This document shows positions 39,396 to 48,435 of a stretch of DNA of 64,000 bases, one piece after another. Position numbers and translations under genes: made by a program. The notes beneath the pieces are model-generated. The model saw only the letters and a list, made by a program, of their open reading frames with translations. It had not been told where the DNA came from and did no database searches. The stretch is taken from positions 5,084,001 to 5,148,000 of the forward strand of contig NZ_JACHDO010000001.1 of the NCBI RefSeq assembly GCF_014201115.1, read 5' to 3'. The DNA is from Nocardiopsis metallicus (GTDB lineage: Bacteria; Actinomycetota; Actinomycetes; Streptosporangiales; Streptosporangiaceae). How positions within the stretch are numbered: position 1 is the stretch's first letter; every line of letters starts with the position of its first letter.

Positions 39396-40379
39396 TCAGG
39401 CCCGGCGCGCGGTACTGCCCCGGTCGGTGAGCCCGGGCTCCAGCAGGGTGGTCCCCGGTTCTCCGAGGCCGTCGATCTTGTCCATGAGCAGGCCGACGGC
39501 TCGGCCGCCGAGCTCCTCGGCCGGCAGGTCCACGGAGGTCAGTTTCGGCAGCCCGGCCGGGGCCGGGCCGATGACGACGGTCGACAGGTCCGGCGCGGTG
39601 CGGCCGTGTTCGGTGAAGGCCTCCAGCAGCGGACCCACGGAGGGTTCGTTGTGCACGATGAGCCCGGTGAGACCGGGCCGATCGCGCAGCAGGGCACCGG
39701 CGACCTCGTCGGCGGTGTCGGGCGAGCAGGGGTGCGGGGTGGCGCGGACGCCCCGGCGGGCGGCTGCCGACTCGAACCCGGTGAGGGTCCGCTCGGCGAA
39801 GCCGGTGCGCCGCTGGTAGACCGACGGCGGCTGGCCGACGAAGGCGATGTCGGTGTGGCCCCGGTCGGCCAGGTGGTCCACGCACAGCGCGCCCGCGGCG
39901 GCGAAATCGAGGTCTATACAGGTCAGGCCAGCGGTGTCCTCGGGAACCCCGATGAGCACGGAAGGCAGGTCGAGGGAGCGCAGGACCGGCACTCGCGCGT
40001 CGTCGGCCTCCACGTCCATCACGATGACGCCGTCCACCATGGCGCTGCCCGCGACCCTGCGCAGGCCGTCGGGGCCCTCGCCCTGGGTGAGCAGGAGGAC
40101 GTCGTGGTCATGGGTGCGGGCGGCGGTGACGACGGAGACCGCGAAGCGCATGGCGACGGGGACGTGGACGTCGTCGCGCAGGGGGACGACCAGGGCGATG
40201 ACGTTGGTCCGGCGGCTGGCGAGGGAACGCGCTCCGGCGTGGGGCTGGTACCCGAGGGCTTCGATGCTCTCCCGGACCCGGCGCGTGGTCGACTCCGAGA
40301 TCGACCGCTTCCCGCTCAGAACGTAGGAGACCGTGCTCGGTGAGACCCCGGCGTGCCGGGCCACATCGGAGATCCGCAC
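39396..40379 (-). CDS. LacI-family transcriptional repressor of the glycosidase cluster
   Basis: Start at the GTG at 40379; 327 residues. The N-terminus is a textbook LacI headpiece: VRISDVARHAGVSPSTVSYV, then LSGKRSISESTTRRVRESIE and YQPHAGARSLASRRTNVIAL with the hinge. The effector domain follows (VDGVIVMDVEADDARVPVLR, HLADRGHTDIAFVGQPPSVY, SVDLPAEELGGRAVGLLMDK). It probably represses the GH genes and itself until an oligosaccharide binds. Palindromes that fit its family lie upstream of GH31 and of its own start. Confidence 0.9.
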   Translation of the reverse strand: MRISDVARHAGVSPSTVSYVLSGKRSISESTTRRVRESIEALGYQPHAGARSLASRRTNVIALVVPLRDDVHVPVAMRFAVSVVTAARTHDHDVLLLTQGEGPDGLRRVAGSAMVDGVIVMDVEADDARVPVLRSLDLPSVLIGVPEDTAGLTCIDLDFAAAGALCVDHLADRGHTDIAFVGQPPSVYQRRTGFAERTLTGFESAAARRGVRATPHPCSPDTADEVAGALLRDRPGLTGLIVHNEPSVGPLLEAFTEHGRTAPDLSTVVIGPAPAGLPKLTSVDLPAEELGGRAVGLLMDKIDGLGEPGTTLLEPGLTDRGSTARRA

Positions 40380-40398
40380 CGCACTGCCCCGTCCGTCG

Positions 40399-40412
40399 TC
40401 GAATCGATTCGA
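40399..40412. promoter_or_regulatory. Second LacI-type operator, upstream of the repressor gene
   Basis: TCGAATCGATTCGA, a perfect 14-bp palindrome 20 bases upstream of the LacI start. It differs from the core at 39303-39316 only at the two symmetric inner positions, so autoregulation by the same repressor is likely. Confidence 0.75.
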
Positions 40413-40605
40413 TGGAATGTTACGCACCCGCCTACCCGGGCGCAATGCCCCGTCGGCGGGATACCCGGGTGAACTGCTCTGCCGAGCGTACCGCCCCCGG
40501 CGGAGGGCGTCCCGGGACCGTGATCCGCCCGCACGGGGACCCCGTGTACTGGGACGGACGTCCCCTTCGAGCGTGCCCCGCGGCGGACGGCCGCGAGCAC
40601 GGCGC

Positions 40606-41412
40606 TCAGGGTCTCTCGGGGCCCTTCGCTCTGCCTTCCTCGCCTCTGGCGGTGAAGGCCGCCGCGAAGGCGCGGGTCCGGCGTCGGCGCCGGGCCTCCA
40701 GGGGGAGGCCCACAGCCACACCCACCAGCATCAACACCCCCGCCACCAGTCCGAAGACAGCCGTCCAGTGCCAGCCGCCGTGCACCCCGTACTGGGCCCC
40801 GGCGTTGACCAGGTTCGACAGAGCGACGAGGGTGAAGAGAGCCCCGAACATCCACAGCGGCATCTCGTGTCTGCGGGCCTGGGAGGCCAGGACTCTGGCG
40901 ATCCGGTCCACCTCGGGCCTGCCGGAGGGCTCGCCCGCGCGGAGTGCTCTCCTGGCGGCGCGCACGTCGGCGGGATCGGTCTCGGCGGGGATCACGCGCC
41001 CGCCCACCGAACGGTTCAGGAAGGCGAGGAGAGTGACCGCGAAGAGCGGTGCTCCCAGGGCGGCACCGAGGAACGCGAGGGCGACCAGCAGGTACGGGGG
41101 CTGGTCGTCGAAGGAGAAGAAGAAGCCGAGGACGAGCGCCAGAAGGAAGAGCAGGCCGAAGGCCGCCCCCGCCACGCGGGCCGCGTGACGGGGATCGTTC
41201 TGGAAGCGGATCTGGATGCGGATCAGGGCATCGGCGAGGCGGTGGGAGGGCCCGGGGGTGGAACTCTGTGTGTTGATGCCCCCGATTATTACCGAAACGG
41301 GCGTTCCGTATCCGGTTGTCCACAGGAAGATCTGCGGTGTGGACCCCTTCGGACGGCCCGCCCCGGCGGGCCGCGCCCCGGGCAGAGTTCGGACCGCGCC
41401 TGGGACGGGCAC
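40606..41412 (-). CDS. Hypothetical membrane protein with four helices
   Basis: Read from a GTG at 41412, 268 residues. About 45 residues at the start may not be translated; no better ATG or GTG is in frame. Four membrane helices: AAFGLLFLLALVLGFFFSF, LLVALAFLGAALGAPLFAVT, LWMFGALFTLVALSNLVNAG and VFGLVAGVLMLVGVAVGL. Between helices 2 and 3 is a soluble loop PADVRAARRALRAGEPSGRP. The C-terminus is basic. No family recognised. It is on the same strand as LacI but 226 bases away, so probably unrelated to the sugar genes. Confidence 0.55.
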   Translation of the reverse strand: MPVPGAVRTLPGARPAGAGRPKGSTPQIFLWTTGYGTPVSVIIGGINTQSSTPGPSHRLADALIRIQIRFQNDPRHAARVAGAAFGLLFLLALVLGFFFSFDDQPPYLLVALAFLGAALGAPLFAVTLLAFLNRSVGGRVIPAETDPADVRAARRALRAGEPSGRPEVDRIARVLASQARRHEMPLWMFGALFTLVALSNLVNAGAQYGVHGGWHWTAVFGLVAGVLMLVGVAVGLPLEARRRRRTRAFAAAFTARGEEGRAKGPERP

Positions 41413-41490
41413 GGGGTCAGGGACGTCCGTGGCTGTCGTGGTCCCGGGAGAGGGCTCGCCGGACCCGGGAGGGGACGCTTCGGATGGCGG

Positions 41491-41862
41491 TCAGCCAGCC
41501 TGGCGTTTTGCCTCCAGAGCCTCCATCGCCGCGACGGCGGTGGCGACGGTCTGGTGGACCGGAACCTGACGGTGCAGACCGACCATACGGACGATCTTGG
41601 TAACGCGCTCGTTCAGGTGCGCCAGTGACAGCGAACCATTCCGTTCACGGATGGTCCGATAGGCGCTGATGATGACGTTCAACCCGCTGGAGTCCATGAA
41701 CTCCAGGGCGGACAGGTCCAGGATCAGCCACGGACCGTGGTCGTCGATCGCGGCCCTGATGTGTTCCTGGAGGTCGGCGGCGGTCGCGATGTCGAGTTCT
41801 CCCTCGATCGCGACGATGACGCTGCGGCTCTCGAACCGCGTGCTCAGCCCAAGCCTGTGCAC
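41491..41862 (-). CDS. STAS-domain anti-sigma factor antagonist
   Basis: Start at the GTG at 41862, with GGGAGGA six bases upstream; 123 residues. It has the STAS core: VIVAIEGELDIATAADLQEH, then LILDLSALEFMDSSGLNVII with the phosphorylatable Ser in D-S-S-G, and LSLAHLNERVTKIVRMVGLH. Such proteins bind and sequester anti-sigma kinases in the partner-switching pathways of actinobacteria, e.g. for stress sigma factors. No kinase gene of the RsbW type is next to it. It is monocistronic. Confidence 0.85.
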   Translation of the reverse strand: MHRLGLSTRFESRSVIVAIEGELDIATAADLQEHIRAAIDDHGPWLILDLSALEFMDSSGLNVIISAYRTIRERNGSLSLAHLNERVTKIVRMVGLHRQVPVHQTVATAVAAMEALEAKRQAG

Positions 41863-42171
41863 GTTCACTCCTCCCGGCCCCACGTTCAGATGGTGAGGGG
41901 TCCCTCGCTTAACCATACGCAGCCCGACCGGGAACGACTACCGGGCCCGGTTCCACTCCCACAGAGCCGGTCCGGTGAGGGGCGACACTTGCGCGCCCGA
42001 GCGGTCTGGTAAGTCGTTGGACACACACGGTATAAGCGAACCGCCCCCACGGGAATGCCATCAGGCAAGAAATTTTCGCCTCATGGGCGAGAACCCCCTC
42101 TGGCCAGGTCGGAATCACCCGTTTACCGTAGATTATTTCACGACATGAACCCCGGTGCGGTCCGTTGTGCC
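41863..42171. other. Intergenic region between the STAS gene and the MeaB gene
   Basis: About 310 bases. It carries the ribosome site and presumably the promoter of the STAS gene (AT-rich patches at about 41905 and 42025-42075) and the terminator of the mutase operon at 42066-42093. No gene seen. Confidence 0.5.
42066..42093 (-). terminator. Terminator of the mutase/MeaB operon
   Basis: On the minus strand TTCTCGCC (42093-42086) pairs with GGCGAAAA (42080-42073) around CATGA and is followed by TTTCTT. It lies about 80 bases after the MeaB stop codon. Eight base pairs including one G-T. Confidence 0.6.
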
Positions 42172-43230
42172 TCAGGTGTCCGCACCGTCGTCTTCCGCCC
42201 GGTCACGTGGTGTCCGCCCGTTCTGAACTCCATCACTCTGGGTGAAGGACTCCAACAGGGTACGCGCCGCCAGAGTGGCCGTGGTCTCACCCGAACGCAC
42301 CTGCGACTCCATCCTCGGAATGAGTCCGGCCACACCGCGGTCCCGCAGGAACGTGTCCATGAGCTGGTCACGGACCTGGTCCCACATCCAGCTCACCCCC
42401 TGGGAACTGCGCCGCCCGGCGAGGGCGCCGTCGCCTTCCAGCACCCGGCGGTGCTCGAGCACGGTCTCCCACACCTCGTCCAGCCCGTCACCGGTCAGGC
42501 CGCTGCACGTCAGTACCGGAGGCCGCCACTCGGGGTGCACCGGCTGGAGCAGCCGCAGGGCGCGCGAAAGCTCCCGGGCGGCTTTACGGGCGTCGTCGGC
42601 GTGCGGACCGTCGGCCTTGTTCACCGCGACCACGTCCACCAACTCCAGTACACCCTTCTTGATGCCCTGGAGCTGGTCGCCGGTGCGGGCCAGCGTGAGG
42701 AACAGGAAGCAGTCGACCATCGCGGCGACGGTGACCTCGGACTGGCCGACCCCCACCGTCTCCACCAGGACCACGTCGAACCCGGCCGCCTCCATGAGCA
42801 GCATGGTCTCCCGGGTCGCCCGGGCCACCCCGCCCAGGGTGCCCGCCGTGGGCGAGGGCCGGATGAACGCGTTCGGGTCCACCGCGAGGTCGGCCATCCG
42901 CGTCTTGTCGCCGAGGATGCTGCCGCCGGTGCGGGTCGAGGACGGGTCCACCGCGAGCACGGCGACCCGGTGCCCCCGGGAGGTCAGACGGGTGCCGAGC
43001 GCGTCGATGAAGGTGGACTTGCCCACGCCGGGCACCCCGGTGATCCCGACCCGCTGCGCCTTTCCGGTGTGCGGGAGCAGGCGCACCAGGAGTTCCTGGG
43101 CGGCCCGCGCATGGTCCGGGCGGCGCGACTCCACCAGGGTGATCGCCCTGGCCAGGGTCGGCCGGTGGCCGGACAGGACCCCTTCGGTCAGGGCGTCCAC
43201 GTCCACCGGACGCCTCCCGCGCACCGCCAC
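42172..43230 (-). CDS. meaB: MeaB-type GTPase, chaperone of methylmalonyl-CoA mutase
   Basis: Start chosen at the GTG at 43230, six bases after GGAAGGGGA; 352 residues. G1 motif in VGITGVPGVGKSTFIDALGT, switch region VLAVDPSSTRTGGSILGDKT, RMADLAVDPNAFIRPSPTAG, G3 in VLVETVGVGQSEVTVAAMVD and G4 VVAVNKADG. This is the ArgK/MeaB family, which loads and protects the adenosylcobalamin of the mutase encoded just upstream on the same strand. The C-terminal helical dimer part has MWDQVRDQLMDTFLRDRGVA. Confidence 0.9.
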   Translation of the reverse strand: MAVRGRRPVDVDALTEGVLSGHRPTLARAITLVESRRPDHARAAQELLVRLLPHTGKAQRVGITGVPGVGKSTFIDALGTRLTSRGHRVAVLAVDPSSTRTGGSILGDKTRMADLAVDPNAFIRPSPTAGTLGGVARATRETMLLMEAAGFDVVLVETVGVGQSEVTVAAMVDCFLFLTLARTGDQLQGIKKGVLELVDVVAVNKADGPHADDARKAARELSRALRLLQPVHPEWRPPVLTCSGLTGDGLDEVWETVLEHRRVLEGDGALAGRRSSQGVSWMWDQVRDQLMDTFLRDRGVAGLIPRMESQVRSGETTATLAARTLLESFTQSDGVQNGRTPRDRAEDDGADT

Positions 43231-43343
43231 GGTCACTCCCCTTCCAGGCCGGAACCGGCTGCCGGTTCCGACCGCACCTGCTGGTCCGACCACACCTGCT
43301 GAGTCGGCTGCTCCTGTTGTCCGTACTACCCGTACCGCCCCTG

Positions 43344-45587
43344 CTACCCCTGCTCCGGCGCCGACGGGTCCAGCCGGTCCTCCAGTTGGTCGAGCAGGTC
43401 GATCGCGGCCTCGGCGATCACCGTGCCGGGCGGGAAGATCGCGGCCGCCCCGGCCTCCCGCAGCTCCTCGAAGTCGCCCGGCGGGATGACCCCGCCCACC
43501 ACGATCATGATGTCCTCGCGGTCGAGCTCGGCCAGCTCCTCGCGCAACGCGGGCACCAGGGTCAGGTGTCCGGCGGCCAGCGAGGACACCCCGACCACGT
43601 GCACGTCGGCCTCCACCGCCTGGGCGGCGACCTCGGCCGGGGTCTGGAACAGCGGGCCCACGTCCACGTCGAAACCGAGGTCGGCGAAGGCCGTGGCGAT
43701 GACCTTCTGGCCGCGGTCGTGACCGTCCTGGCCCATCTTCGCCACGAGGACACGGGGACGGCGCCCCTCGGCCTCGACGAAATCGTCGACCCGGGCACTC
43801 ACCCGGTCCATCAGGTGGGCCGCGTCAGCGTTCCCGGCCGCCTCGTCCTTGTACACACCCGCAATCGTACGGATCTGACCGGAGTGGCGGTTGAAGACCT
43901 TCTCCATGGCGTCGGAGATCTCCCCGACCGTCGCCTTGGCCCGGGCCGCGTTCACGGCGGCGGCCAGCAGGTTGTCGGTCAGGCCCTCGTCTGCCTTCGA
44001 CTCGCGCCCGGCCGCCTCGGTCAGGGCGTCCAGGGCGGCGCGCACCTCGTCGCCGTCGCGCTCGGCGCGCAGGCGGCGGAGCTTGTCCAGCTGCTCGGCG
44101 CGGACCCTGGAGTTGTCGACCTTGAGCACGTCGATCTCGTCGGGGGTGTCCGGCCGGTACTTGTTGACGCCGATCACCGGCTGACGGCCCGAGTCGATGC
44201 GCGCCTGGGTACGGGCGGCCGCCTCCTCGATGCGCATCTTGGGCAGTCCGGCGTCGATCGCGGCGGCCATGCCCCCGGCCTTCTCCACCTCCTGGATGTG
44301 CGCCCACGCCTTGGCGGCCAGCTGCTGGGTGAGGCTCTCCACGTAGTAGCTGCCGCCCCAGGGGTCGACCACGCGGGTGGTGCCGGACTCCTGCTGCAGC
44401 AGCAGCTGGGTGTTGCGGGCGATGCGCGCGGAGAAGTCCGTGGGCAGGGCCAGCGCCTCGTCCAGGGCGTTGGTGTGCAGCGACTGGGTGTGCCCCTGGG
44501 TCGCGGCCATGGCCTCCACACAGGTGCGCCCGACGTTGTTGAACACGTCTTGGGCGGTCAGCGACCAGCCGGAGGTCTGGGAGTGGGTGCGCAGGCTCAG
44601 CGACTTGTCCTTGGCCGCTCCCAGATCCTTGACCAGGCGCGCCCACAGCAGGCGGGCGGCGCGCAGCTTGGCGACCTCCATGAAGAAGTTCATCCCGATC
44701 GCCCAGAAGAACGACAGCCGGGGCGCGAACGCGTCCACGTCCAGTCCGGACTTTTGACCTGCGCGGATGTACTCCACACCGTCGGCCAGGGTGTAGGCCA
44801 GCTCCAGGTCGGCCGTGGCCCCGGCCTCCTGCATGTGGTAGCCGGAGATGGAGATGGAGTTGAACCGCGGCATCCGCTGCGAGGTGTAGGCGAAGATGTC
44901 GGAGATGATCCGCATCGACGGCTGCGGCGGATAGATGTAGGTGTTGCGGACCATGAACTCCTTGAGGATGTCGTTCTGGATGGTCCCCGACAGCTTCTCG
45001 GGGGACACACCCTGTTCCTCGGCGGCGACGATGTACAGCGCCAGAACGGGCAGTACCGCGCCGTTCATGGTCATGGACACGCTCATCTTGTCCAGCGGGA
45101 TGCCGTCGAAGAGCTGGCGCATGTCGTAGATGGAGTCGATGGCCACGCCCGCCATGCCCACGTCGCCCGCCACCCGGGGGTGGTCGGAGTCGTAGCCGCG
45201 GTGGGTGGCCAGGTCGAAGGCGACCGAGAGGCCCTTCTGACCCGCGGCGAGGTTGCGGCGGTAGAAGGCGTTGGACTCCTGGGCGGTGGAGAAGCCCGCG
45301 TACTGGCGGATGGTCCAGGGCTGGTTGACGTACATGGTCGGGTAGGGCCCGCGCAGGTAGGGCGGGATGCCCGGCAGCCCGTCCACGAAGTCCAGCCCCG
45401 CGCGGTCGGCGGGCGTGTAGAGCGGCTTGACCCCGATGCCCTCGGGGGTCTCCCACTCCAGGGCGTCGGCGGCCTTGCCGGTGGCCTCCTCCAGGGCTCG
45501 CTGCCAGTCGGTCTCGCCCTGACCGCCCTGCTGGTCCCCGCTGAAGGCGGGCGGTCGGGGCGCGACGTCGGAGAAGTCGGGGATCAT
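43344..45587 (-). CDS. mutB: Methylmalonyl-CoA mutase large (alpha, catalytic) subunit
   Basis: A 747-residue enzyme converting methylmalonyl-CoA and succinyl-CoA with adenosylcobalamin. Substrate barrel: PGIPPYLRGPYPTMYVNQPW, TIRQYAGFSTAQESNAFYRR, GLSVAFDLATHRGYDSDHPR and MSVSMTMNGAVLPVLALYIV. The C-terminal B12-binding domain contains AKMGQDGHDRGQKVIATAFA with the D-x-H-x-x-G cobalt ligand motif, and VVGVSSLAAGHLTLVPALRE and IMIVVGGVIPPGDFEEL. It overlaps the small-subunit gene by four bases. In actinomycetes it links propionate and odd-chain or branched-chain catabolism with the TCA cycle or supplies methylmalonyl units. Confidence 0.95.
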   Translation of the reverse strand: MIPDFSDVAPRPPAFSGDQQGGQGETDWQRALEEATGKAADALEWETPEGIGVKPLYTPADRAGLDFVDGLPGIPPYLRGPYPTMYVNQPWTIRQYAGFSTAQESNAFYRRNLAAGQKGLSVAFDLATHRGYDSDHPRVAGDVGMAGVAIDSIYDMRQLFDGIPLDKMSVSMTMNGAVLPVLALYIVAAEEQGVSPEKLSGTIQNDILKEFMVRNTYIYPPQPSMRIISDIFAYTSQRMPRFNSISISGYHMQEAGATADLELAYTLADGVEYIRAGQKSGLDVDAFAPRLSFFWAIGMNFFMEVAKLRAARLLWARLVKDLGAAKDKSLSLRTHSQTSGWSLTAQDVFNNVGRTCVEAMAATQGHTQSLHTNALDEALALPTDFSARIARNTQLLLQQESGTTRVVDPWGGSYYVESLTQQLAAKAWAHIQEVEKAGGMAAAIDAGLPKMRIEEAAARTQARIDSGRQPVIGVNKYRPDTPDEIDVLKVDNSRVRAEQLDKLRRLRAERDGDEVRAALDALTEAAGRESKADEGLTDNLLAAAVNAARAKATVGEISDAMEKVFNRHSGQIRTIAGVYKDEAAGNADAAHLMDRVSARVDDFVEAEGRRPRVLVAKMGQDGHDRGQKVIATAFADLGFDVDVGPLFQTPAEVAAQAVEADVHVVGVSSLAAGHLTLVPALREELAELDREDIMIVVGGVIPPGDFEELREAGAAAIFPPGTVIAEAAIDLLDQLEDRLDPSAPEQG

Positions 45588-47554
45588 GCTCTCTCCCCCT
45601 GGGTGGAGTCGGGCTCGGTGGAATCGGTCGTCGTGGCGGTCGGGGGAGTGGCGGTCGGGGGGTCGGTGAGGATCACGTCGACCAGATCGGTGAGCAGGGC
45701 GACGGCGTCGCAGCCCTTGTGGGCGAAGGCGTCCACCCCGGCCTCCCGGTAGGCGTCGCGCGGCGACCCGGCCAGCAGGACGCGGCGGGCGCCGACCCCC
45801 CTGAGCGCGCGGGCCACCGCCTCGGCGTGTTCGGCGTAGACCTGGTCCGAGGAGCAGATCACCGCGATGCGGCTGCCGGAGGCGGTGAAGGCGGCCGCCG
45901 CGGCCCGGGCGTCCTCCAGCGGGCCCGGGCCCTCGACCGCGATCCCGCCCGCGGCGAGGAGGTTCGTGGCGAAGGAGGCGCGGGCGGTGTGTGCGGCGAC
46001 CGGGCCGAGGGTGGCCAGGAAGGCGGTAGGACGCCGTCCGGTGCCGGCGGTGTGGGCATCGGAGCGGTCGCGCAGCACCTCGTAGTCCTGGGCGTAGCGG
46101 CGGACCGGGAAACCGCCCGGTACCCGGACCGGGCGGGCCGGGTCCGCTTCGCGGACCAGAGGTTCTTCGTGCGGGTCCGGGAACTCGCTGATGCCGGTGA
46201 GCGGGGCGCTGCGGCGGGCCAGGTCGTGGCGGCGCCGCTCCCAGAGCCGGTCCACGGCGGTGCGGAGTTCACCGTGCTCGATGGCGGCGGCGATGCCTCC
46301 GGCGCGTTCCAGTTCCTGGAAGAAGGCCCATCCGGCGGTGTAGAGGTCGCGGGTGAGGGCCTCGACGTAGAAGGAGCCCCCGGCCGGGTCGATGACCTGG
46401 GCCAGGTGGGCCTCCTCGATGAGCAGCGACTGGGTGTTGCGGGCGATCCGGCGGGCGAAGTCGTCGGGCAGGCCCACGGCGGAGTCGAAGGGTGCGACGG
46501 TGACCGCGTCGGCGCCGCCCGCCCCGGCGGCGAAGCAGGCCACGGTGGTGCGGAGCATGTTCACGTGCGCGTCGCGGCGGGTGAGCATGGCGTCGGAGGT
46601 GGTGGCGTGCAGGCTCATGCCGCGCTGTTCGGCGGGCAGGCCGCAGGCCTGGAGCACCTGGTTCCACATGGCGCGGACGGCGCGGAGTTTGGCGATGACG
46701 GAGAACTGGTCGGCGTTGGCGGCCAACCGGAACTCGATCCGGCGGGCGGCGTCGGCCAGGTCCAGTCCGGCGTCGGTCAGGGCGCGCAGGTAGGCGGTTC
46801 CGGCGGCGATCGCGGAGCCGATCTCCTGGGCCTCGGAGCCGCCCGCGTTGTGCACGAGGGTGCCGTCGGCGATGAACAGGCCCAGCCGGGGGTAACGGGC
46901 GGCGTGTTCGGCGGCGAAGCCGGCGGTGCCGTCCACGTCGGGGCGCTGACCGGCCAGGGCGGCCGTGCTGAGGGGGTCCAGGCCCAGGTGGGAGATGACC
47001 CGGACGTCGGGGACGTCGGCGTCGGCGTGCGCCTGGAGCAGTGCGGTGGCGGCGTCCAGGGCCTGTGGTCCGGGTGCGGCGAGCACCACGGGGGCCAGGT
47101 CGAGGTAGACGTCGGCCAGGGCTTCACCGAGCCGGTCGACCGCCACCCCCGTCTCCCCCACGGCGACCCACAGCGAGCTCACGCCGTTCATGAGGTCGTT
47201 GTGCACGCGGCGTCGGAGCCGGGCGGGGTCGGCGTCGGTGTGCCGGGCCCTGATGTCCCAGCCCCCGGCCACTCCCCCGCCCGGGCGGTAGCCGCGGGTG
47301 AAGGGTGCCAGACCCGGGTAGCCGGGGTCGGCGGCGGGCGGCTCGCCGGTGTAGAGGGGTTCGATGTCGAAGCCGTCGTAGGCGCGGGTGGCCAGCACGG
47401 ACTCGGGGGCGTGGGCGAGGCGGTCCTCGGCGACACCGCTCTTGCGCAGCACCCCGGCGACGAGTTCGCGCCACCGCTCACGTGTGGCCGCAGGGAAGCC
47501 TTCGGCCAGGTCGGGGGCCGCGGTACCGGCGGCCCCGCTCTCAGGGACGTCCAT
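45584..47554 (-). CDS. mutA: Methylmalonyl-CoA mutase small (beta) subunit
   Basis: Start at the ATG at 47554 (MDVPESGAAGTAAPDLAEGF); 656 residues, close to the usual length. It has the barrel fold of the large subunit (GLAPFTRGYRPGGGVAGGWD, FIADGTLVHNAGGSEAQEIG, RRDAHVNMLRTTVACFAAGA). The C-terminal cobalamin-like domain lacks the D-x-H-x-x-G ligand, as in all small subunits, so it is structural. No good ribosome site is seen, and the mRNA may be nearly leaderless. It is the first gene of mutA-mutB-meaB. Confidence 0.92.
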   Translation of the reverse strand: MDVPESGAAGTAAPDLAEGFPAATRERWRELVAGVLRKSGVAEDRLAHAPESVLATRAYDGFDIEPLYTGEPPAADPGYPGLAPFTRGYRPGGGVAGGWDIRARHTDADPARLRRRVHNDLMNGVSSLWVAVGETGVAVDRLGEALADVYLDLAPVVLAAPGPQALDAATALLQAHADADVPDVRVISHLGLDPLSTAALAGQRPDVDGTAGFAAEHAARYPRLGLFIADGTLVHNAGGSEAQEIGSAIAAGTAYLRALTDAGLDLADAARRIEFRLAANADQFSVIAKLRAVRAMWNQVLQACGLPAEQRGMSLHATTSDAMLTRRDAHVNMLRTTVACFAAGAGGADAVTVAPFDSAVGLPDDFARRIARNTQSLLIEEAHLAQVIDPAGGSFYVEALTRDLYTAGWAFFQELERAGGIAAAIEHGELRTAVDRLWERRRHDLARRSAPLTGISEFPDPHEEPLVREADPARPVRVPGGFPVRRYAQDYEVLRDRSDAHTAGTGRRPTAFLATLGPVAAHTARASFATNLLAAGGIAVEGPGPLEDARAAAAAFTASGSRIAVICSSDQVYAEHAEAVARALRGVGARRVLLAGSPRDAYREAGVDAFAHKGCDAVALLTDLVDVILTDPPTATPPTATTTDSTEPDSTQGERA

Positions 47555-47766
47555 ACTCCGAGATGGTAGAGAACGGCGTTCGACCCCGGCCAGCCGGGGT
47601 GTGGTGCCGGGCACATCACCCCCGGGCACCGCTCCTACCAGAGGCGATACATCTCCTACCCGCGCACCACTCCGGCCCCGGAATGTGAGGTCCTGCACAA
47701 AATCCCCGTTTCAAGAACCGAATACCTGTGGTGATCGCCTCACAGTAGATATCGAGGAGTTCCCCT

Positions 47767-48435
47767 ATGCTCATCTCCGCCCGCCGCCACCGCCTCGCCC
47801 TCGGGGTGGCCGCCACCGGAGCAGCCCTCGCCCTCGCCGCCTGCGGTACCGACGACCCGAATCCCGCCGAGCAGGAAATCGCCGCGGCCGAGGATGTCGA
47901 GGAGGAGGAAGAGTCGGCGGAGCCCGACAACGGGGACTTCAGGGAGGGGCCCGTTCCGGACCAGGCCCCGGAGGCCGACGAGGCCGACCTGCCGCCCGAG
48001 CCCGCGAGCGACGCCCCGCTGGGAGAGATCCTCGGTTGGGACGGCATCGAGCGGGTGTCCTCCTTCGCCAAGGTCGCCGACCCCGACGCCACCGCCGACT
48101 GCCCCGAGATCGAGGGCGAGGAGGGCGAGTCCGCCACCTGCACCATCACCTACCTGGGTGAGGAGCTCGAGTACTCGATCAACGTCCAGAGCGGCGGATT
48201 CATGCTCAACTACACCTGGGAGCTCTCGGGAGCCCCGCTTCAGCGGGACATCGTGGAGGACACCCTGCGCGTGCGCGCCGAGACCGAGCAGGTCCGCTGC
48301 GACATGGACGAGGTCATCCTGGTCGCGCCGGGCGATGACGACGTGGCGAGCTGCGAGGCCCTGGTCGACGACACCACCCGCGACTACAGCGTGAGCATCG
48401 GCGACGTGGGCACGCTCAGCGTCTACCAGGTCTGA
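47767..48435 (+). CDS. DUF4333-like lipoprotein
   Basis: A 222-residue protein with a lipobox in ATGAALALAACGTDDPN (Cys at about residue 26), an acidic spacer (EEEEESAEPDNG) and two repeated small domains, each with a cysteine pair: CPEIEGEEGESATCTITYLG and VRCDMDEVILVAPGDDDVAS followed by CEALVDD. This matches DUF4333-type domains of actinobacterial envelope proteins. Divergent from mutA; function unknown. Confidence 0.7.
   Translation: MLISARRHRLALGVAATGAALALAACGTDDPNPAEQEIAAAEDVEEEEESAEPDNGDFREGPVPDQAPEADEADLPPEPASDAPLGEILGWDGIERVSSFAKVADPDATADCPEIEGEEGESATCTITYLGEELEYSINVQSGGFMLNYTWELSGAPLQRDIVEDTLRVRAETEQVRCDMDEVILVAPGDDDVASCEALVDDTTRDYSVSIGDVGTLSVYQV

Noticed and set aside
37588..39819. 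743-codon plus-strand frame opposite GH31
   Set aside because: Antisense shadow of the alpha-glycosidase; no recognisable motifs.
43317..45752. 811-codon plus-strand frame opposite mutB
   Set aside because: Antisense shadow; mutB is beyond doubt on the minus strand.
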